From Nostoc punctiforme NIES-2108 (GTDB taxonomy: Bacteria > Cyanobacteriota > Cyanobacteriia > Cyanobacteriales > Nostocaceae), in the NCBI GenBank assembly GCA_003326195.1, contig LXQE01000148.1, positions 1 through 33,796 of the forward strand: a stretch of DNA of 33,796 bases. Direction: 5' to 3'. Of the stretch, positions 1 through 7,888 are shown in pieces. Every line of letters starts with the position of its first letter. Position 1 is the stretch's first letter. The notes under the pieces were generated by a model, which did not search any database, was not told the DNA's origin, and was given only the letters and a program-made list of their open reading frames with translations. The position numbers and the translations under genes are program-made.

Positions 1-270
1 TTGGCTGTTGACCGTGCTGGGTGGCATACTAGCCATAAATTAAAAATTCCCCAAGGGTTACATTTAACATTTTTGCCCTCTCATTCTCCTGAATTGCAAC
101 CTGCTGAAAGATTGTGGACTTTGATTGATGAACCAATTGCAAATCAATCGTTTGAAACTCTAAATGATTTAGAGGAAGTTTTATTTCATCGCTGTCAATC
201 TTTACTTCAACAGCAAGATTTGATTCAAGGGTTAACCAGTTTTCACTGGTGGATTAAAATCGGGATTTAA
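1..270 (+). CDS. IS630-family transposase, C-terminal fragment cut by the window edge
   Basis: The 89 visible residues match the end of a DDE transposase of the IS630/Tc1-mariner superfamily. The segment HLTFLPSHSPELQPAERLW has the hydrophobic strand followed by SPELxPxExLW, where the Glu is the last acidic residue of the DDE triad. The frame is open to base 1, so the true start and the first two catalytic Asp residues lie outside the window. The stop codon falls just inside the neighbouring oxidoreductase relic, so the element's right end lies within about 30 bp of the stop. The family is clear. Whether the element is active cannot be judged. Confidence 0.85.
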   Translation: MAVDRAGWHTSHKLKIPQGLHLTFLPSHSPELQPAERLWTLIDEPIANQSFETLNDLEEVLFHRCQSLLQQQDLIQGLTSFHWWIKIGI

Positions 271-817
271 TCGTAAGTGATTTCCCGAACATGATATTAC
301 GTGTGGTTTCCACCTGGGCGACACCGTTCACTTCTAGGTGTAGACGAAAGAAATCGGCGTCCGGCTCAATCCACACCAACTTCGTCTGATACCGAACTGG
401 AATGCCCAGAAAATGCCGATACCAGCTGAGGTACTCAGCCCACGCCACTCGTGGAATGCGGTCAAGCGCTGCGTATGCCTCAACACCGTGCCGCGCCTCG
501 TACCAAGTTTGAAATGATAGCGCCGGAATGCCCAGTTCCGGCCCTGGTAGGTTTTTCGGTGTGCGTAGCTTTTTCATCCGCGCCCGCGTCAGCCACACGC
601 CTGCATGGGCTTCGTTAAGAGCCTCATCGATGACTGTCACGCGCCCAATGCCAGCACGCCGCAGGGCAAATGCGAAGATGCTGCCACTGCCACTACCACC
701 TACTATCGTCACATTGTGGTCAATGCCTGAGCGATCGCTCACCCAGTTTTCGGGATCGGGGCCGAGTAGGCGCAACGCCTCACGTGCAGCAAAATCGAGG
801 TCAGTCGTTGTTGTCAT
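254..817 (-). pseudogene. FAD/NAD(P)-binding oxidoreductase, 3' part lost to IS630 insertion
   Basis: Residues 37-65 form a Rossmann dinucleotide-binding motif (VTIVGGSGSGS, then acidic VIDEA). They are followed by LTRARMKKLRTPKNLPGPELGIPALSF-type sequence typical of flavoprotein monooxygenase-like proteins, which I recall as more than 450 residues long. Only about 175 family residues remain. After ETTRNI, where relatives continue into a second glycine-rich strand, the frame runs into the insertion element and stops. The codons are visibly more GC-rich than those of the neighbours, hinting at horizontal origin. It is the last gene of the leftward sulfonate-related series. In intact form it was probably an FAD-dependent oxidoreductase; the substrate is unknown. 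A functional truncated product is unlikely. Confidence 0.75.
271..297. mobile_element. Right end of the IS630-type element and its insertion junction
   Basis: Homology to the FAD oxidoreductase relic (read on the minus strand) stops near 294-297, after the residues TTRNI. The codons between there and 271 continue the frame but do not look like the family. IS630 elements insert at TA dinucleotides, and TA steps are present in GATATTA at 294-300. The left end is outside the window, so the inverted repeat and target duplication cannot be confirmed. Confidence 0.5.
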
Positions 818-1062
818 ATCGGTATTTAAGGATGAAATGAGATTTTATCGAGATTAGTGATACTGAAAAGCATAATATTATGTAAAACTAATTATTAGCT
901 TCTCTAATACTCTGGATTGCAAACTAAATGATTGCTAACTGTTAGCGAAGCTGTGCTGATGTCGCCCAAATACTTGAAAGAAGCTACCCCAGTAAAGCTG
1001 TACTGCACATTGAAAATTAGTTGAAATTTTCTATTCATTTGAGTAGCTGATAACACTTGTCT

Positions 1063-1329
1063 TTACTTATTTAAAAGCGATGCCTGCGGCGGGCTATTCG
1101 GCGTCGCCAATAAATAAAAACTTTTTAGTTTGCTGAAAATCCCAAACCGTTTTATCTCCTGCTTAACAATAGGCTCACGATCAGCAGATTCTTGTGGTGG
1201 GAATTCCCAAATATCACGTATCTCATGTTCTTGCTGATCTGTTAATTGGAGATCATGTGGTAATTGAGACTGTTGCCCAAATAACCAAGGTACTCCATTT
1301 AATAATTCTCTTTCTATTCCATGAAACAT
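1063..1329 (-). CDS. Hypothetical protein of 88 residues, possibly a remnant
   Basis: I do not recognise the family. The first about 70 residues are hydrophilic and mixed in charge (LTDQQEHEIRDIWEFPP). They have no signal peptide or membrane helix. The last about 15 residues (ATPNSPPQASLLNK) are encoded by a dispersed cyanobacterial repeat at 1077-1108, so the original C-terminus has probably been overwritten. The gene lies 61 bp downstream of the binding protein ending at 1391, on the same strand, and could be co-transcribed with it. The ATG start has no strong ribosome-binding site. It could be a real small protein or a truncated relic. Confidence 0.4.
   Translation of the reverse strand: MFHGIERELLNGVPWLFGQQSQLPHDLQLTDQQEHEIRDIWEFPPQESADREPIVKQEIKRFGIFSKLKSFYLLATPNSPPQASLLNK
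1077..1108. repeat. Dispersed GCGATGCCTGCGG-type short repeat
   Basis: The sequence begins GCGATGCCTGCGGCGGGC and ends GGCGTCGCC. This GC-rich core is of the type scattered through Nostoc-like genomes and stands out from the AT-rich surroundings. Related elements occur in this window near 5080, 8320, 8884, 13686 and 13985. Here it supplies the C-terminus of the hypothetical ORF. Confidence 0.6.
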
Positions 1330-1390
1330 ATTTTTACCCTGATTAAAAATAAGGTAATTTTGACATTTAGCTTTTTACTTCTTTCTGCAA

Positions 1391-2422
1391 TTATTGGCAT
1401 TTGGCAATATCTTTGTTAAAACTGCTGTCCCAAAGTTGTTTCACATCAACTTTTGTGGAAATTACACCCGCTTGAAAAAAGGTATCAGCAACCTTTTGCT
1501 GAGAAGCAATAGCTTCATCAGAAACAGGAAGTAATTCTTGACGACGCTGTTGTTGTCCTTGCTTGGCATCCTGATAAACGATGCCTTCATCAACATCGAT
1601 AGTAGTTGCATAATTCTTCGACCACTGCTTAAGATTAGATTCACGCCAAGTTTGGGATTTCCGCAAACGACAGAGAAAATCAGCAATTACAACTTTCTTT
1701 TGGGGATCGGCGATCGCATTGGGTGAAGCAATAATCACAAAGTTACCACTCAAAATATCTTTTGCAGATTCCAGTACCCGCGCCCCTTCTTTTTCGGCTT
1801 GAGGGATGGAGTAACCGTAGGTAGCCCAAGCATCAAGCTGTCCTTTACGAAAAGCCGCAAGCCCATCGGGTATCGATAAAGGAATTGCATTGATATCCTT
1901 CATCGTCAGCCCGACTTTTTCCAACATCTTAATCAGGAAGTAGTGGGCAGTTGTAGCTTTCACATAACCCACTTTCTTACCTTTAAGATCGGCGATCGTT
2001 TTGGCAGTCGAGTCCTTGGGTACGAGTACAACTTGACCAATCGTTGGCCCTTTGAGAGTGGCAATAATTTTTACAGATGCTTTCGATTCAATCGCAAAAA
2101 TCGGTGGAATTTCACTAGCTGAGGCTAAGTCAATTGCACCAGCATTGATTGACTGTACCATCAAATTCCCCCCGGTAAACTCAGTAAATTGAGTTGTGTA
2201 AGGGAAATTATCTAGTCCAGCTAACTTTAAATTTAAGTCCCAGCCACCTTTATACTTAGCAACATGTAATTGAGTTGTATTCGATACTGCGATTTCGGAT
2301 GGACTAGGATTAGCAGCGATCGTTGCCGGACTGGTAGACTTAACCTCTGAACAAGCTGTTGTTGCTACTAACAAACAACTCAGAGGGAAGAAAAAATTCT
2401 GCCGCAGCCAATTGGTAAACAC
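1391..2422 (-). CDS. ABC transporter substrate-binding lipoprotein, sulfonate/nitrate/taurine class (SsuA-like)
   Basis: This 343-residue protein has an N-terminal lipoprotein signal (hydrophobic FFFPLSCLLVATTAC, lipobox Cys near residue 24). The mature part is of NMT1/SsuA type: KGGWDLNLKLAGL, TEFTGGNLMVQSINAGAIDLASASEIPPIF, then DLKGKKVGYVKATTAHYFLIKMLEKVGL and GQLDAWATYGYS. The last motifs frame the ligand pocket between two lobes. It would bind a small sulfur compound, probably an alkanesulfonate, in the periplasm and deliver it to a membrane permease. No permease or ATPase gene is in the window. The start is a GTG without an obvious ribosome-binding site. The gene follows the aldolase-like gene by 46 bp and is probably in the same operon. 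Ligand identity is inferred from family and neighbours only. Confidence 0.85.
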   Translation of the reverse strand: MFTNWLRQNFFFPLSCLLVATTACSEVKSTSPATIAANPSPSEIAVSNTTQLHVAKYKGGWDLNLKLAGLDNFPYTTQFTEFTGGNLMVQSINAGAIDLASASEIPPIFAIESKASVKIIATLKGPTIGQVVLVPKDSTAKTIADLKGKKVGYVKATTAHYFLIKMLEKVGLTMKDINAIPLSIPDGLAAFRKGQLDAWATYGYSIPQAEKEGARVLESAKDILSGNFVIIASPNAIADPQKKVVIADFLCRLRKSQTWRESNLKQWSKNYATTIDVDEGIVYQDAKQGQQQRRQELLPVSDEAIASQQKVADTFFQAGVISTKVDVKQLWDSSFNKDIAKCQ

Positions 2423-2468
2423 GTTAATTTTTGGGTATAAAAAGACAATGAAGAAAAATAACCACCAA

Positions 2469-3230
2469 CTACTCTAGTAAGTCTGGTTCTTCGCCCACAA
2501 TTCGGTCGTAGAGTGGCTGAAAGCTAAACCAACCGCCGGAATGAGTTCCTACTTGGTTATGAGTAAAAGTTGCTGTTTCGTGGTCAATGGGAAGTGGTTT
2601 GCCAGCTGCTTCTGCAAGCAGTTGAGCTTGAGCGGATCGCTCAAAAGAAATGTACCAAAAAGCAGCTTCATCTACTGTCTGTCCCACCGTCAAAAAGCCA
2701 TGATTCCTCAAAATGACAGCTTTCTTGTCTCCCAAAGATTCAGCAATTCTTTTACCCTCTGAAGTATCTAAAACTACTCCTCTATAGTCATCAAATAGAG
2801 CGTGGTCTTGATAGAAAGCACAAGCATCTTGAGTTAGGGGATCAAGCAGGCGACCAAGACTTGACCAAGATTTACCATGCAGAGAATGAGCATGAGCCGC
2901 TGCAACTATATCAGGTCGCGCCTCATGAACCTGTGAATGAATCGCAAAAGCGGCGCGATTGACAGGAGCATTACCTTTGACAACTTCCCCTTCTGTATCG
3001 ACCAAAATCAAGTCAGAAACTCGGATGTGACCAAAGTACTTGCCAAGGGGATTTACCCAAAAATGGTCGGTAAACTCAGGATCTCTGGCGGTGATGTGGC
3101 TTGCTGTTCCCTCACTAAAGCCAAAACGAGCAAACAGCCGAAATGCCGCAGCAAGGCGTTGTTTGCGGTAGAGTCGTTCTTCTTCAACTCGTTCAAAGAC
3201 TGGCGGTTGTGGTCTAGTGAAATTTGCCAT
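2469..3230 (-). CDS. Class II aldolase/adducin family protein
   Basis: This 253-residue protein has the fold signature of the class II aldolase/adducin family: RLFARFGFSEGTASHITARD near residue 30, metal-ligand HxH in AAHAHSLHGKSW near residue 112, and a third His in RNHGFLTVG near residue 175. In L-fuculose-phosphate aldolase the catalytic Glu sits about 12 residues before the RPD that precedes HxH. Here the aligned stretch is NRAAFAIHS, with Ala at that place, so ordinary retro-aldol activity is doubtful. The location between two sulfonate-type binding proteins, with short gaps of 46 and 155 bp, suggests a role in a sulfur-compound route. The reaction cannot be named. A GAAAGAGAAA stretch upstream of the ATG supports the start. 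Confidence 0.8.
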   Translation of the reverse strand: MANFTRPQPPVFERVEEERLYRKQRLAAAFRLFARFGFSEGTASHITARDPEFTDHFWVNPLGKYFGHIRVSDLILVDTEGEVVKGNAPVNRAAFAIHSQVHEARPDIVAAAHAHSLHGKSWSSLGRLLDPLTQDACAFYQDHALFDDYRGVVLDTSEGKRIAESLGDKKAVILRNHGFLTVGQTVDEAAFWYISFERSAQAQLLAEAAGKPLPIDHETATFTHNQVGTHSGGWFSFQPLYDRIVGEEPDLLE

Positions 3231-3385
3231 AATTTTCTCTTTCTTGTTTCATAAGTACATTGGAATATCCAGAGCGTAAAGACCGCAGACTCTTTTGTTC
3301 GGGATGATAATGATGTCGCCAAATGCTATCAGTATCGTTATCCATGACATGGATTAAGATTGATGGATCAAATACTGTATCTTTC

Positions 3386-4459
3386 CTACCTAGCGGCGGT
3401 AGTTTCTAGCGGACACACTGCCGTTGTAATATCTACTCGTTGCGGAATAATTTTTTGCTCTAATAACCAGTCAGCTGTTTTCTGAAGATTGGCGATATCC
3501 CCAGTATTAGGAAATACGTAAGACTCTGGGCCTCTATTTTTAGTCACTTGCTTGGCTACCGCATCAGAAAGTTTTAGCTCTTTAACTAGAAAATCTGATG
3601 CAGCATTAGTATGTTGATTTAACCATTTACCATCCTCACTCAAAGCAGTGAGAGCAGCTTTTACTGCTACAGGATTTTCTTTAGCTGCATCACTACGAAC
3701 AACCATAATGCCGTAGGTAGGAGCAGGGTGTGTAGTGGTAATTCTTCGCGCCTTATGTTCTAATTCTGCAATGGAAATATAAGGTTCCCAAACTGCCCAC
3801 GCATCAACAGAACCTTGATATAGAGCAGGTGCAGCGTCATTCGGTGATAAATAAACTCGCTGGACTTTTTCTTTAAGAATATTTTCTTTTTCCAAAACTT
3901 TTAATAACAGATATTCGCCCGCACCACCTTGATTAACTGCAACTTTCTTACCTACTAAATCAGTCGGTTTCCGAATGGGAGAATCACCACGAACTAAGAT
4001 GGCATTACTCAAAGAATCTGGATTAGGACGCTGTACAGAGCCAATACAAAGAGGCTGTCCAGCAGCAATTCCAGAAATCGAAGGAATATCACCACATCCA
4101 CCAATATCTGCCCGATTACCATTGAGAGAACTTAAAAGCGTAGCGCAACGGTCAAATGGGCCACTCCATTCAACTTTGATATTTTGCGTTACTAACTGAC
4201 GCTCTAACTCACCTCGTTGACGTGCAATGGGAATAATTCCGCCTTTTTGGTAGCCCAAGCGAATCACATTGTTTTTCTCTGTACTTTTAGTAGTGAGAGT
4301 TTTTGAAGAGGAATCTGAGTTAGCTGTAGTATTGATAGATGTTTTTTGACTGCAATTAGAAGCTATAAAAGCAAGAAAAGACATTGCGATTGCAATGATT
4401 GTACTAGCAGAAAATTTTTGTTTGTACTCAAAACAGTGTTCTTTTAAAGAATTCACCAC
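3386..4459 (-). CDS. ABC transporter substrate-binding lipoprotein, aliphatic-sulfonate class (SsuA-like)
   Basis: This 357-residue protein has a signal segment TIIAIAMSFLAFIASNC with the lipobox Cys near residue 36. The mature domain has the SsuA/TauA pattern: VIRLGYQKGGIIPIARQRGELE, then FDRCATLLSSLNGNRADIGGCGDIPSISG, DLVGKKVAVNQGGAGEYLLLKVLEKENI, GSVDAWAVWEPYISIAELEHKARRI and THPAPTYGIMVVR. It should capture aliphatic sulfonates or related anions outside the membrane. The start is GTG (4457-4459), supported by AAGGAGT about ten bases upstream. It heads a probable operon with the aldolase-like gene and the next binding protein. A long palindrome at 4522-4555, centred about 80 bp upstream of the start, is the likely control site. 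No cognate permease is nearby. Confidence 0.88.
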   Translation of the reverse strand: MVNSLKEHCFEYKQKFSASTIIAIAMSFLAFIASNCSQKTSINTTANSDSSSKTLTTKSTEKNNVIRLGYQKGGIIPIARQRGELERQLVTQNIKVEWSGPFDRCATLLSSLNGNRADIGGCGDIPSISGIAAGQPLCIGSVQRPNPDSLSNAILVRGDSPIRKPTDLVGKKVAVNQGGAGEYLLLKVLEKENILKEKVQRVYLSPNDAAPALYQGSVDAWAVWEPYISIAELEHKARRITTTHPAPTYGIMVVRSDAAKENPVAVKAALTALSEDGKWLNQHTNAASDFLVKELKLSDAVAKQVTKNRGPESYVFPNTGDIANLQKTADWLLEQKIIPQRVDITTAVCPLETTAAR

Positions 4460-4521
4460 AATTGACTCCTTGATATCAATTTTTAGGAGTTTAAGCAGCC
4501 ATATCTATAAATTATAGCAAA

Positions 4522-4555
4522 TAACTACAATAAGTCGATCGATTTATCGTAGTTA
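4522..4555. promoter_or_regulatory. 34-bp palindrome, candidate operator upstream of the sulfonate-binding protein gene
   Basis: The palindrome has outer arms TAACTAC/GTAGTTA, inner arms ATAA/TTAT and the centre TCGATCGA. Fifteen of 17 base pairs are symmetric. A nearly identical site occurs at 10755-10790 upstream of another sulfonate-type binding protein gene. Over the 28-base core the two copies differ at only two positions. Conservation, symmetry and equivalent placement argue for a homodimeric regulator binding here. The regulator is unknown and is not evident in the window. Confidence 0.65.
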
Positions 4556-4738
4556 ATAAAAATAACCATACCACCTTTTGATAAGCTGTCCAAACCAAAT
4601 CAATATTTTTTATCTATGACTAAGAGAATTTAGCTTGGGTATTTCTATGTGAACGTATATACAAGTGGCGAGAAAATAAGCTGTAAAAGAACCATATACA
4701 CAAATATCAACAAAATTCTTCGATTTGGGCGACAATCT

Positions 4739-5039
4739 CTAAAAAACTGGTATAAGCCTTCCTTTATATTCTTTGTTGATAAAATCTTTGACGTTTGGAT
4801 GAACGAGTAGCTGGTTTAACTTTTGAATCTTTGGTTCCTTTTCTCGACCTTGTAATGTAACTAATGCCAGAGCGTATTTCTTGTCCTTAGCTGTTTCTTC
4901 ACCCATAGAATTAGGTTCTATCCCTGCAAGTGCAACAGTTTGAGCAGAAGATACAATGAAATCTACATCATTAATAGCTCGGACAACTTGTACACCTTCT
5001 ACTTCCTTGATTTACAAGTTTTTCGGGTTAGCAGAAATA
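4739..5039 (-). pseudogene. MetQ/NlpA-type methionine-binding lipoprotein, C-terminal relic with an internal stop
   Basis: Reading the minus strand from 5039 gives ISANPKNL, stop, IKEVEGVQVVRAINDVDF, then a further roughly 80 open codons that include QTVALAGIEPNS and finish with KYKG-type sequence NKEYKGRLIPVF before a TAG at 4739-4741. This matches the last third of NlpA/MetQ methionine-binding lipoproteins, which end in a KxIQKL...FIxxxYKGxxxPVF pattern. The internal TAA replaces what is expected to be Lys and is one base away from AAA. Everything upstream of residue I is missing and is replaced by dispersed repeats (5044-5117). There is no start codon for a useful product. It was a further sulfur-nutrient binding protein, now dead. 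Confidence 0.7.
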
Positions 5040-5043
5040 TCTC

Positions 5044-5117
5044 TTTTCCTTCTTCCTTTGCGCTCTTTGCGTCCAACTCTTACGAGACGCTGCGCGTAGC
5101 TTGCTTCTCCGTAGGAG
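5044..5117. repeat. Two adjacent dispersed repeats (TTCCTTTGCGCTCTTTGCG type and GAGACGCTGCGCG type)
   Basis: The first unit, around 5050-5074, is the TTCTTCCTTTGCGCTCTTTGCG-like sequence common in Nostoc-type intergenic DNA. The second, about 5082-5117, runs TTACGAGACGCTGCGCG through CTTCTCCGTAGGAGTATG and contains a CTCCGTAGGAG palindrome. Together they abut the broken end of the MetQ relic and mark the breakpoint. Assignment is by recognition of the sequence type only. Confidence 0.5.
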
Positions 5118-5267
5118 TATGCGGTTCGTTTATTTAGCCTTCAAACTTTGCTGACAACCCGGTAGATATACTTACCATATAAAAAGTTTCACTAGCGGCT
5201 TGCAACAAGTTTTATAGTAATTTTTGTCCTTGGATTGATGCACCTCGCAAAGTTGAAAACAGAGCGG

Positions 5268-5340
5268 AATACCAATTCGTAATTCGTAATAAAGAAGGTC
5301 AAATTTTGATTGTGTTGCCCGATTTTAGAGAATTGGTATT
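5268..5340. repeat. 73-bp element bounded by a perfect 10-bp inverted repeat (AATACCAATT/AATTGGTATT)
   Basis: AATACCAATT at 5268-5277 and AATTGGTATT at 5331-5340 are exact inverted copies. The interior begins with two copies of CGTAATT. The element lies just downstream of the monooxygenase gene end (5357). It resembles a small non-autonomous repeat unit or a long-loop hairpin. The interior has no coding sign that I trust. Confidence 0.4.
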
Positions 5341-5356
5341 AGCTAGGTTAGAGAAC

Positions 5357-6547
5357 TCAGAATCTAAGTCCAGCCTGTTTCAGTAGTGGTAGAACGCGCT
5401 TACCGAAGAAATCCAGATCAGGCTCAAAATCGTAGAAGGCAAGCTGGAAGCCATCGACACCAGCTTTATTCAGTTGCAAAAGTTGCTCGGTGATTTGTTC
5501 GGGTGAACCGATTAGCTGCACATTACCACCGATCGCACTGCCAACACCATAACGCAGATTTCCCTTTTGATGCCCTCTCCAGGCGTGTGCATCGCTGCTA
5601 ACGCCAGAACGTCCAGCAATTGACTGATAATCGGCATGGTCGATAATCGCCTGAGCATATTCTTCCGCCTCTTTTTCAGTTTCACGCACGACAATCAGCG
5701 GATTTAGGAGAGTGCGGACAAGTCTACCATTAGCGATCGCCGATTGTTTGACACGGGCTGTATGGGCGGGTAACGACGACAAGGCGCTTTCTATGTCACC
5801 GCCAGCCGGACTGGTGATAAATACGATATCAGAATGGCGACCCGCAAACTCGATGCCAGCATCCGAACCGGTGGCGTTAACTAGGATGGGGCGACCATAA
5901 AGCGGACGGGGGCTGATGTAGGCATCCTTAAACTGCCAAGAACTCTGACTTTTATAAGAAAAATTCTCTGTTTCCGACCAAAGTCGTTTGAGAACGGTAA
6001 CAAATTCATCAGCGAGTTCATAGCGGCGATCGTGTTCGATTTGGCTCCAGCCGAACAGTTCATGCTCATAAGCCCGATGTCCAGTGACAACATTAATTCC
6101 CCAGCGACCTTTAGAAATGTGGTCAAGTGTCGCACCAAATTTAGCCAGATGGATGGGATGCCAAGGCCCGTAGAGGAAGTGAATTGTTGAGATTAATAGA
6201 ATGCGTGAGGTAATGGCGGCAAGGGAGGCAGTAGCAATGAAGGCATCTAAACCTGCTTCTGTCCGAGTTGGCCCCTGTCCGCCTTTTGGCTGCCATGTGG
6301 AATAGCCGAAAACCAGATCAAAACCTAACTCCTCAGCCTTTTGAGTCAGTTTGGCATTGTAATCAAACGACCAGTCTGTAGTGCGCGGTAGGGTAGAAGA
6401 ACTCCAACCACCGTGATGAATTGGTAAGAATAGCCCTAGCAGTACTGGCTGCCGGAGAGCTTGAGATAATGGGCTTTGGGGATAGTCTGTGGGACTAGCG
6501 ATCGCCTCTTTACTTGCTCTCAAAAAAGTAGTATCAATTGCACTCAT
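5357..6547 (-). CDS. FMNH2-dependent monooxygenase, SfnG/SsuD-like (LLM class flavin oxidoreductase)
   Basis: From the ATG at 6547 the protein has 396 residues. The ATG is preceded by GAGAG at good spacing; an upstream in-frame TTG at 6559 is less likely. The LLM (luciferase-like) TIM-barrel pattern is clear: PRTTDWSFDYNAKLTQKAEELGFD, then LISTIHFLYGPWHPIHLAK, the long ATLDHISKGRWGINVVTGHR, and EHELFGWSQIEHDRRYELADEFVTVLKRLW. The end has GSPEQITEQLLQLNKAGVDGFQL. This arrangement is typical of dimethylsulfone (SfnG) and alkanesulfonate (SsuD) monooxygenases, which use reduced FMN and O2 to release sulfite or sulfinate in the cytoplasm. No flavin reductase is visible in the window. The SfnB-like gene lies directly upstream on the same strand, which favours the SfnG role, but the substrate remains inferred. 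Confidence 0.85.
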   Translation of the reverse strand: MSAIDTTFLRASKEAIASPTDYPQSPLSQALRQPVLLGLFLPIHHGGWSSSTLPRTTDWSFDYNAKLTQKAEELGFDLVFGYSTWQPKGGQGPTRTEAGLDAFIATASLAAITSRILLISTIHFLYGPWHPIHLAKFGATLDHISKGRWGINVVTGHRAYEHELFGWSQIEHDRRYELADEFVTVLKRLWSETENFSYKSQSSWQFKDAYISPRPLYGRPILVNATGSDAGIEFAGRHSDIVFITSPAGGDIESALSSLPAHTARVKQSAIANGRLVRTLLNPLIVVRETEKEAEEYAQAIIDHADYQSIAGRSGVSSDAHAWRGHQKGNLRYGVGSAIGGNVQLIGSPEQITEQLLQLNKAGVDGFQLAFYDFEPDLDFFGKRVLPLLKQAGLRF

Positions 6548-6580
6548 AGTTTCTCTCAACGGTTTCGGTTGGCTGCGAGA

Positions 6581-6638
6581 TCCCCGACTTCTGAATAAAT
6601 ACTCATAAAGTAGTTTCCCGTAGTTTAGAAGTCAGGGA
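6581..6638. repeat. Inverted repeat between the sfnB-like and sfnG-like genes
   Basis: TCCCCGACTTCT at 6581-6592 pairs with AGAAGTCAGGGA at 6627-6638, 12 bp with one mismatch around a 34-base loop. The arms resemble the TCCCCGACTTCTT dispersed palindrome seen in many cyanobacteria. Placed between two co-directional genes, it could form an RNA hairpin that tunes the downstream message or protects the upstream transcript end. It could also simply be a repeat remnant. Confidence 0.5.
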
Positions 6639-6649
6639 GCTGAACAAAA

Positions 6650-7888
6650 TTAGAAGAATCCTCGTTGCGGCAATGGTGTACCGTTGATCTCGTAGTCCCC
6701 GATCGCACGAGCCTTAAAATGATTTGGGTTGTGTGAGGACAAAGTGCGGGCGTTGCGCCAATGACGATCAAAGTTTGAGCTTTTTTTAGTTGTAGAAGCC
6801 CCACCAACTTCAAACAACAAAGTAGCCGAACGTAATGCCAAATCATCAACAATCAATTTGGCTTTCGATGCACTCAGAGAAGTTGCCAGTGCCGCAGCTG
6901 TTTCTGCCTCTTTACCCTGAGCTTGGGCAGCAGGGAGGCGATCGAGACCATCAGCTGCCGCCAAGACGATCGCTTCGGCAGCAAAGGCATTAGCGGCAAT
7001 CTGTCCAACAGTCTGCTGTAAAATCGGATCTTCTGCTGCTTTCTCGGCTACGGCATGATAGAAAGTCCTCTTTCGGGTACGGACGAGGGCTGTTGCATCG
7101 CGCAGAACGCTGTGAATAATGCCAGCATTGATTGCTGTCAGGAATAGTTGCGGAACGATGTTATATGGCAGCTTGTCTTGGTCTGTATCTGTCTCAAAAA
7201 TTACTTCATCTGCCTCTACACGGACATTAGTGAATGTAGTTGTTCCCGTACCTGTAAGTCTTTGTCCGAAGCCATCCCAGTCGTCCACCAGTTCAAGACC
7301 CTCACGGTTAGTAGGAATCAGTATAAACGCTCTAGTGCCATCGGGGACTAGTACACGCACAAAAATCAAGTCTGCATAAAGGCTGCCAGTGCTGTAATAC
7401 TTCGTCCCATTTAGACGATAGCCATCACCATCAGGTGTTAATTTTGTATTCACAACTTGCCCGCCGCCAGCCCGCTTGACTTCTAATTCGGTCGTAGCGA
7501 GTCCAATAATCGCGCCATCGACCACAGCCTTAAGCCATCGCTGATTCCTTTGGGTGCGCTCAGAACGCAAAATTCGCTCTGTAACAGAGAAATGATTCCG
7601 TACAATGTGAGCCACGTTTGGATCGGCATCCCCCAGCCGAATCACGACCTCGAATAGTTCGCGTGCCGTGCTACCACCACCACCTTCGGTAACGGGGATT
7701 CGCAATGCACCCAACCTGGAACGCCGGATCAATTCAACCACATTATAAGGAAGGATGCGATCGCGATCGCGCTCACTTGCTCCCAGAGCAATAAAATCAA
7801 AAAGCTGCTGGAGTTCCGGCGAGTTTGCTCTTACAGGAGCTGAAAACTGAATTGTCGTATCTGCAAGTTTCTCTGGACTCTTAATCAT
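6650..7888 (-). CDS. SfnB-like sulfur-acquisition oxidoreductase, acyl-CoA dehydrogenase fold
   Basis: This 412-residue protein has the acyl-CoA dehydrogenase fold. It starts with a helical N-terminal domain (LFDFIALGASERDRDR, then LGALRIPVTEGGGGSTARELFEVVIRLGDADPNVAHIVRNH). A central beta domain follows (LNGTKYYSTGSLYADLIFVRV, then DGFGQRLTGTGTTTFTNVRVEADEV). The C-terminal helical domain ends with LFEVGGASTTKKSSNFDRHWRNARTLSSHNP. The early GGGG loop, YYSTGS and RHWRNARTLSSHNP motifs fit the SfnB/DszC-like branch, which uses reduced flavin and O2 in organosulfur or hydroxylation reactions rather than fatty-acid oxidation. The start is supported by GGAGAT eight bases upstream. It lies about 100 bp upstream of the SfnG-like gene and probably shares its transcript. 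The exact reaction is inferred. Confidence 0.85.
   Translation of the reverse strand: MIKSPEKLADTTIQFSAPVRANSPELQQLFDFIALGASERDRDRILPYNVVELIRRSRLGALRIPVTEGGGGSTARELFEVVIRLGDADPNVAHIVRNHFSVTERILRSERTQRNQRWLKAVVDGAIIGLATTELEVKRAGGGQVVNTKLTPDGDGYRLNGTKYYSTGSLYADLIFVRVLVPDGTRAFILIPTNREGLELVDDWDGFGQRLTGTGTTTFTNVRVEADEVIFETDTDQDKLPYNIVPQLFLTAINAGIIHSVLRDATALVRTRKRTFYHAVAEKAAEDPILQQTVGQIAANAFAAEAIVLAAADGLDRLPAAQAQGKEAETAAALATSLSASKAKLIVDDLALRSATLLFEVGGASTTKKSSNFDRHWRNARTLSSHNPNHFKARAIGDYEINGTPLPQRGFF

Noticed and set aside
818..1062. Non-coding gap between the oxidoreductase relic and the hypothetical gene
   Set aside because: I looked for coding remnants, RNA folds and promoters and found nothing I can support.
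5183..5386. Plus-strand stop-free stretch of 67 codons (contains PWIDAPRKVENRAEYQF and GQILIVLPDFREL)
   Set aside because: It reads somewhat like protein but has no good start, spans a repeat with terminal inverted repeats and ends inside the monooxygenase gene on the other strand. I recognise no family.
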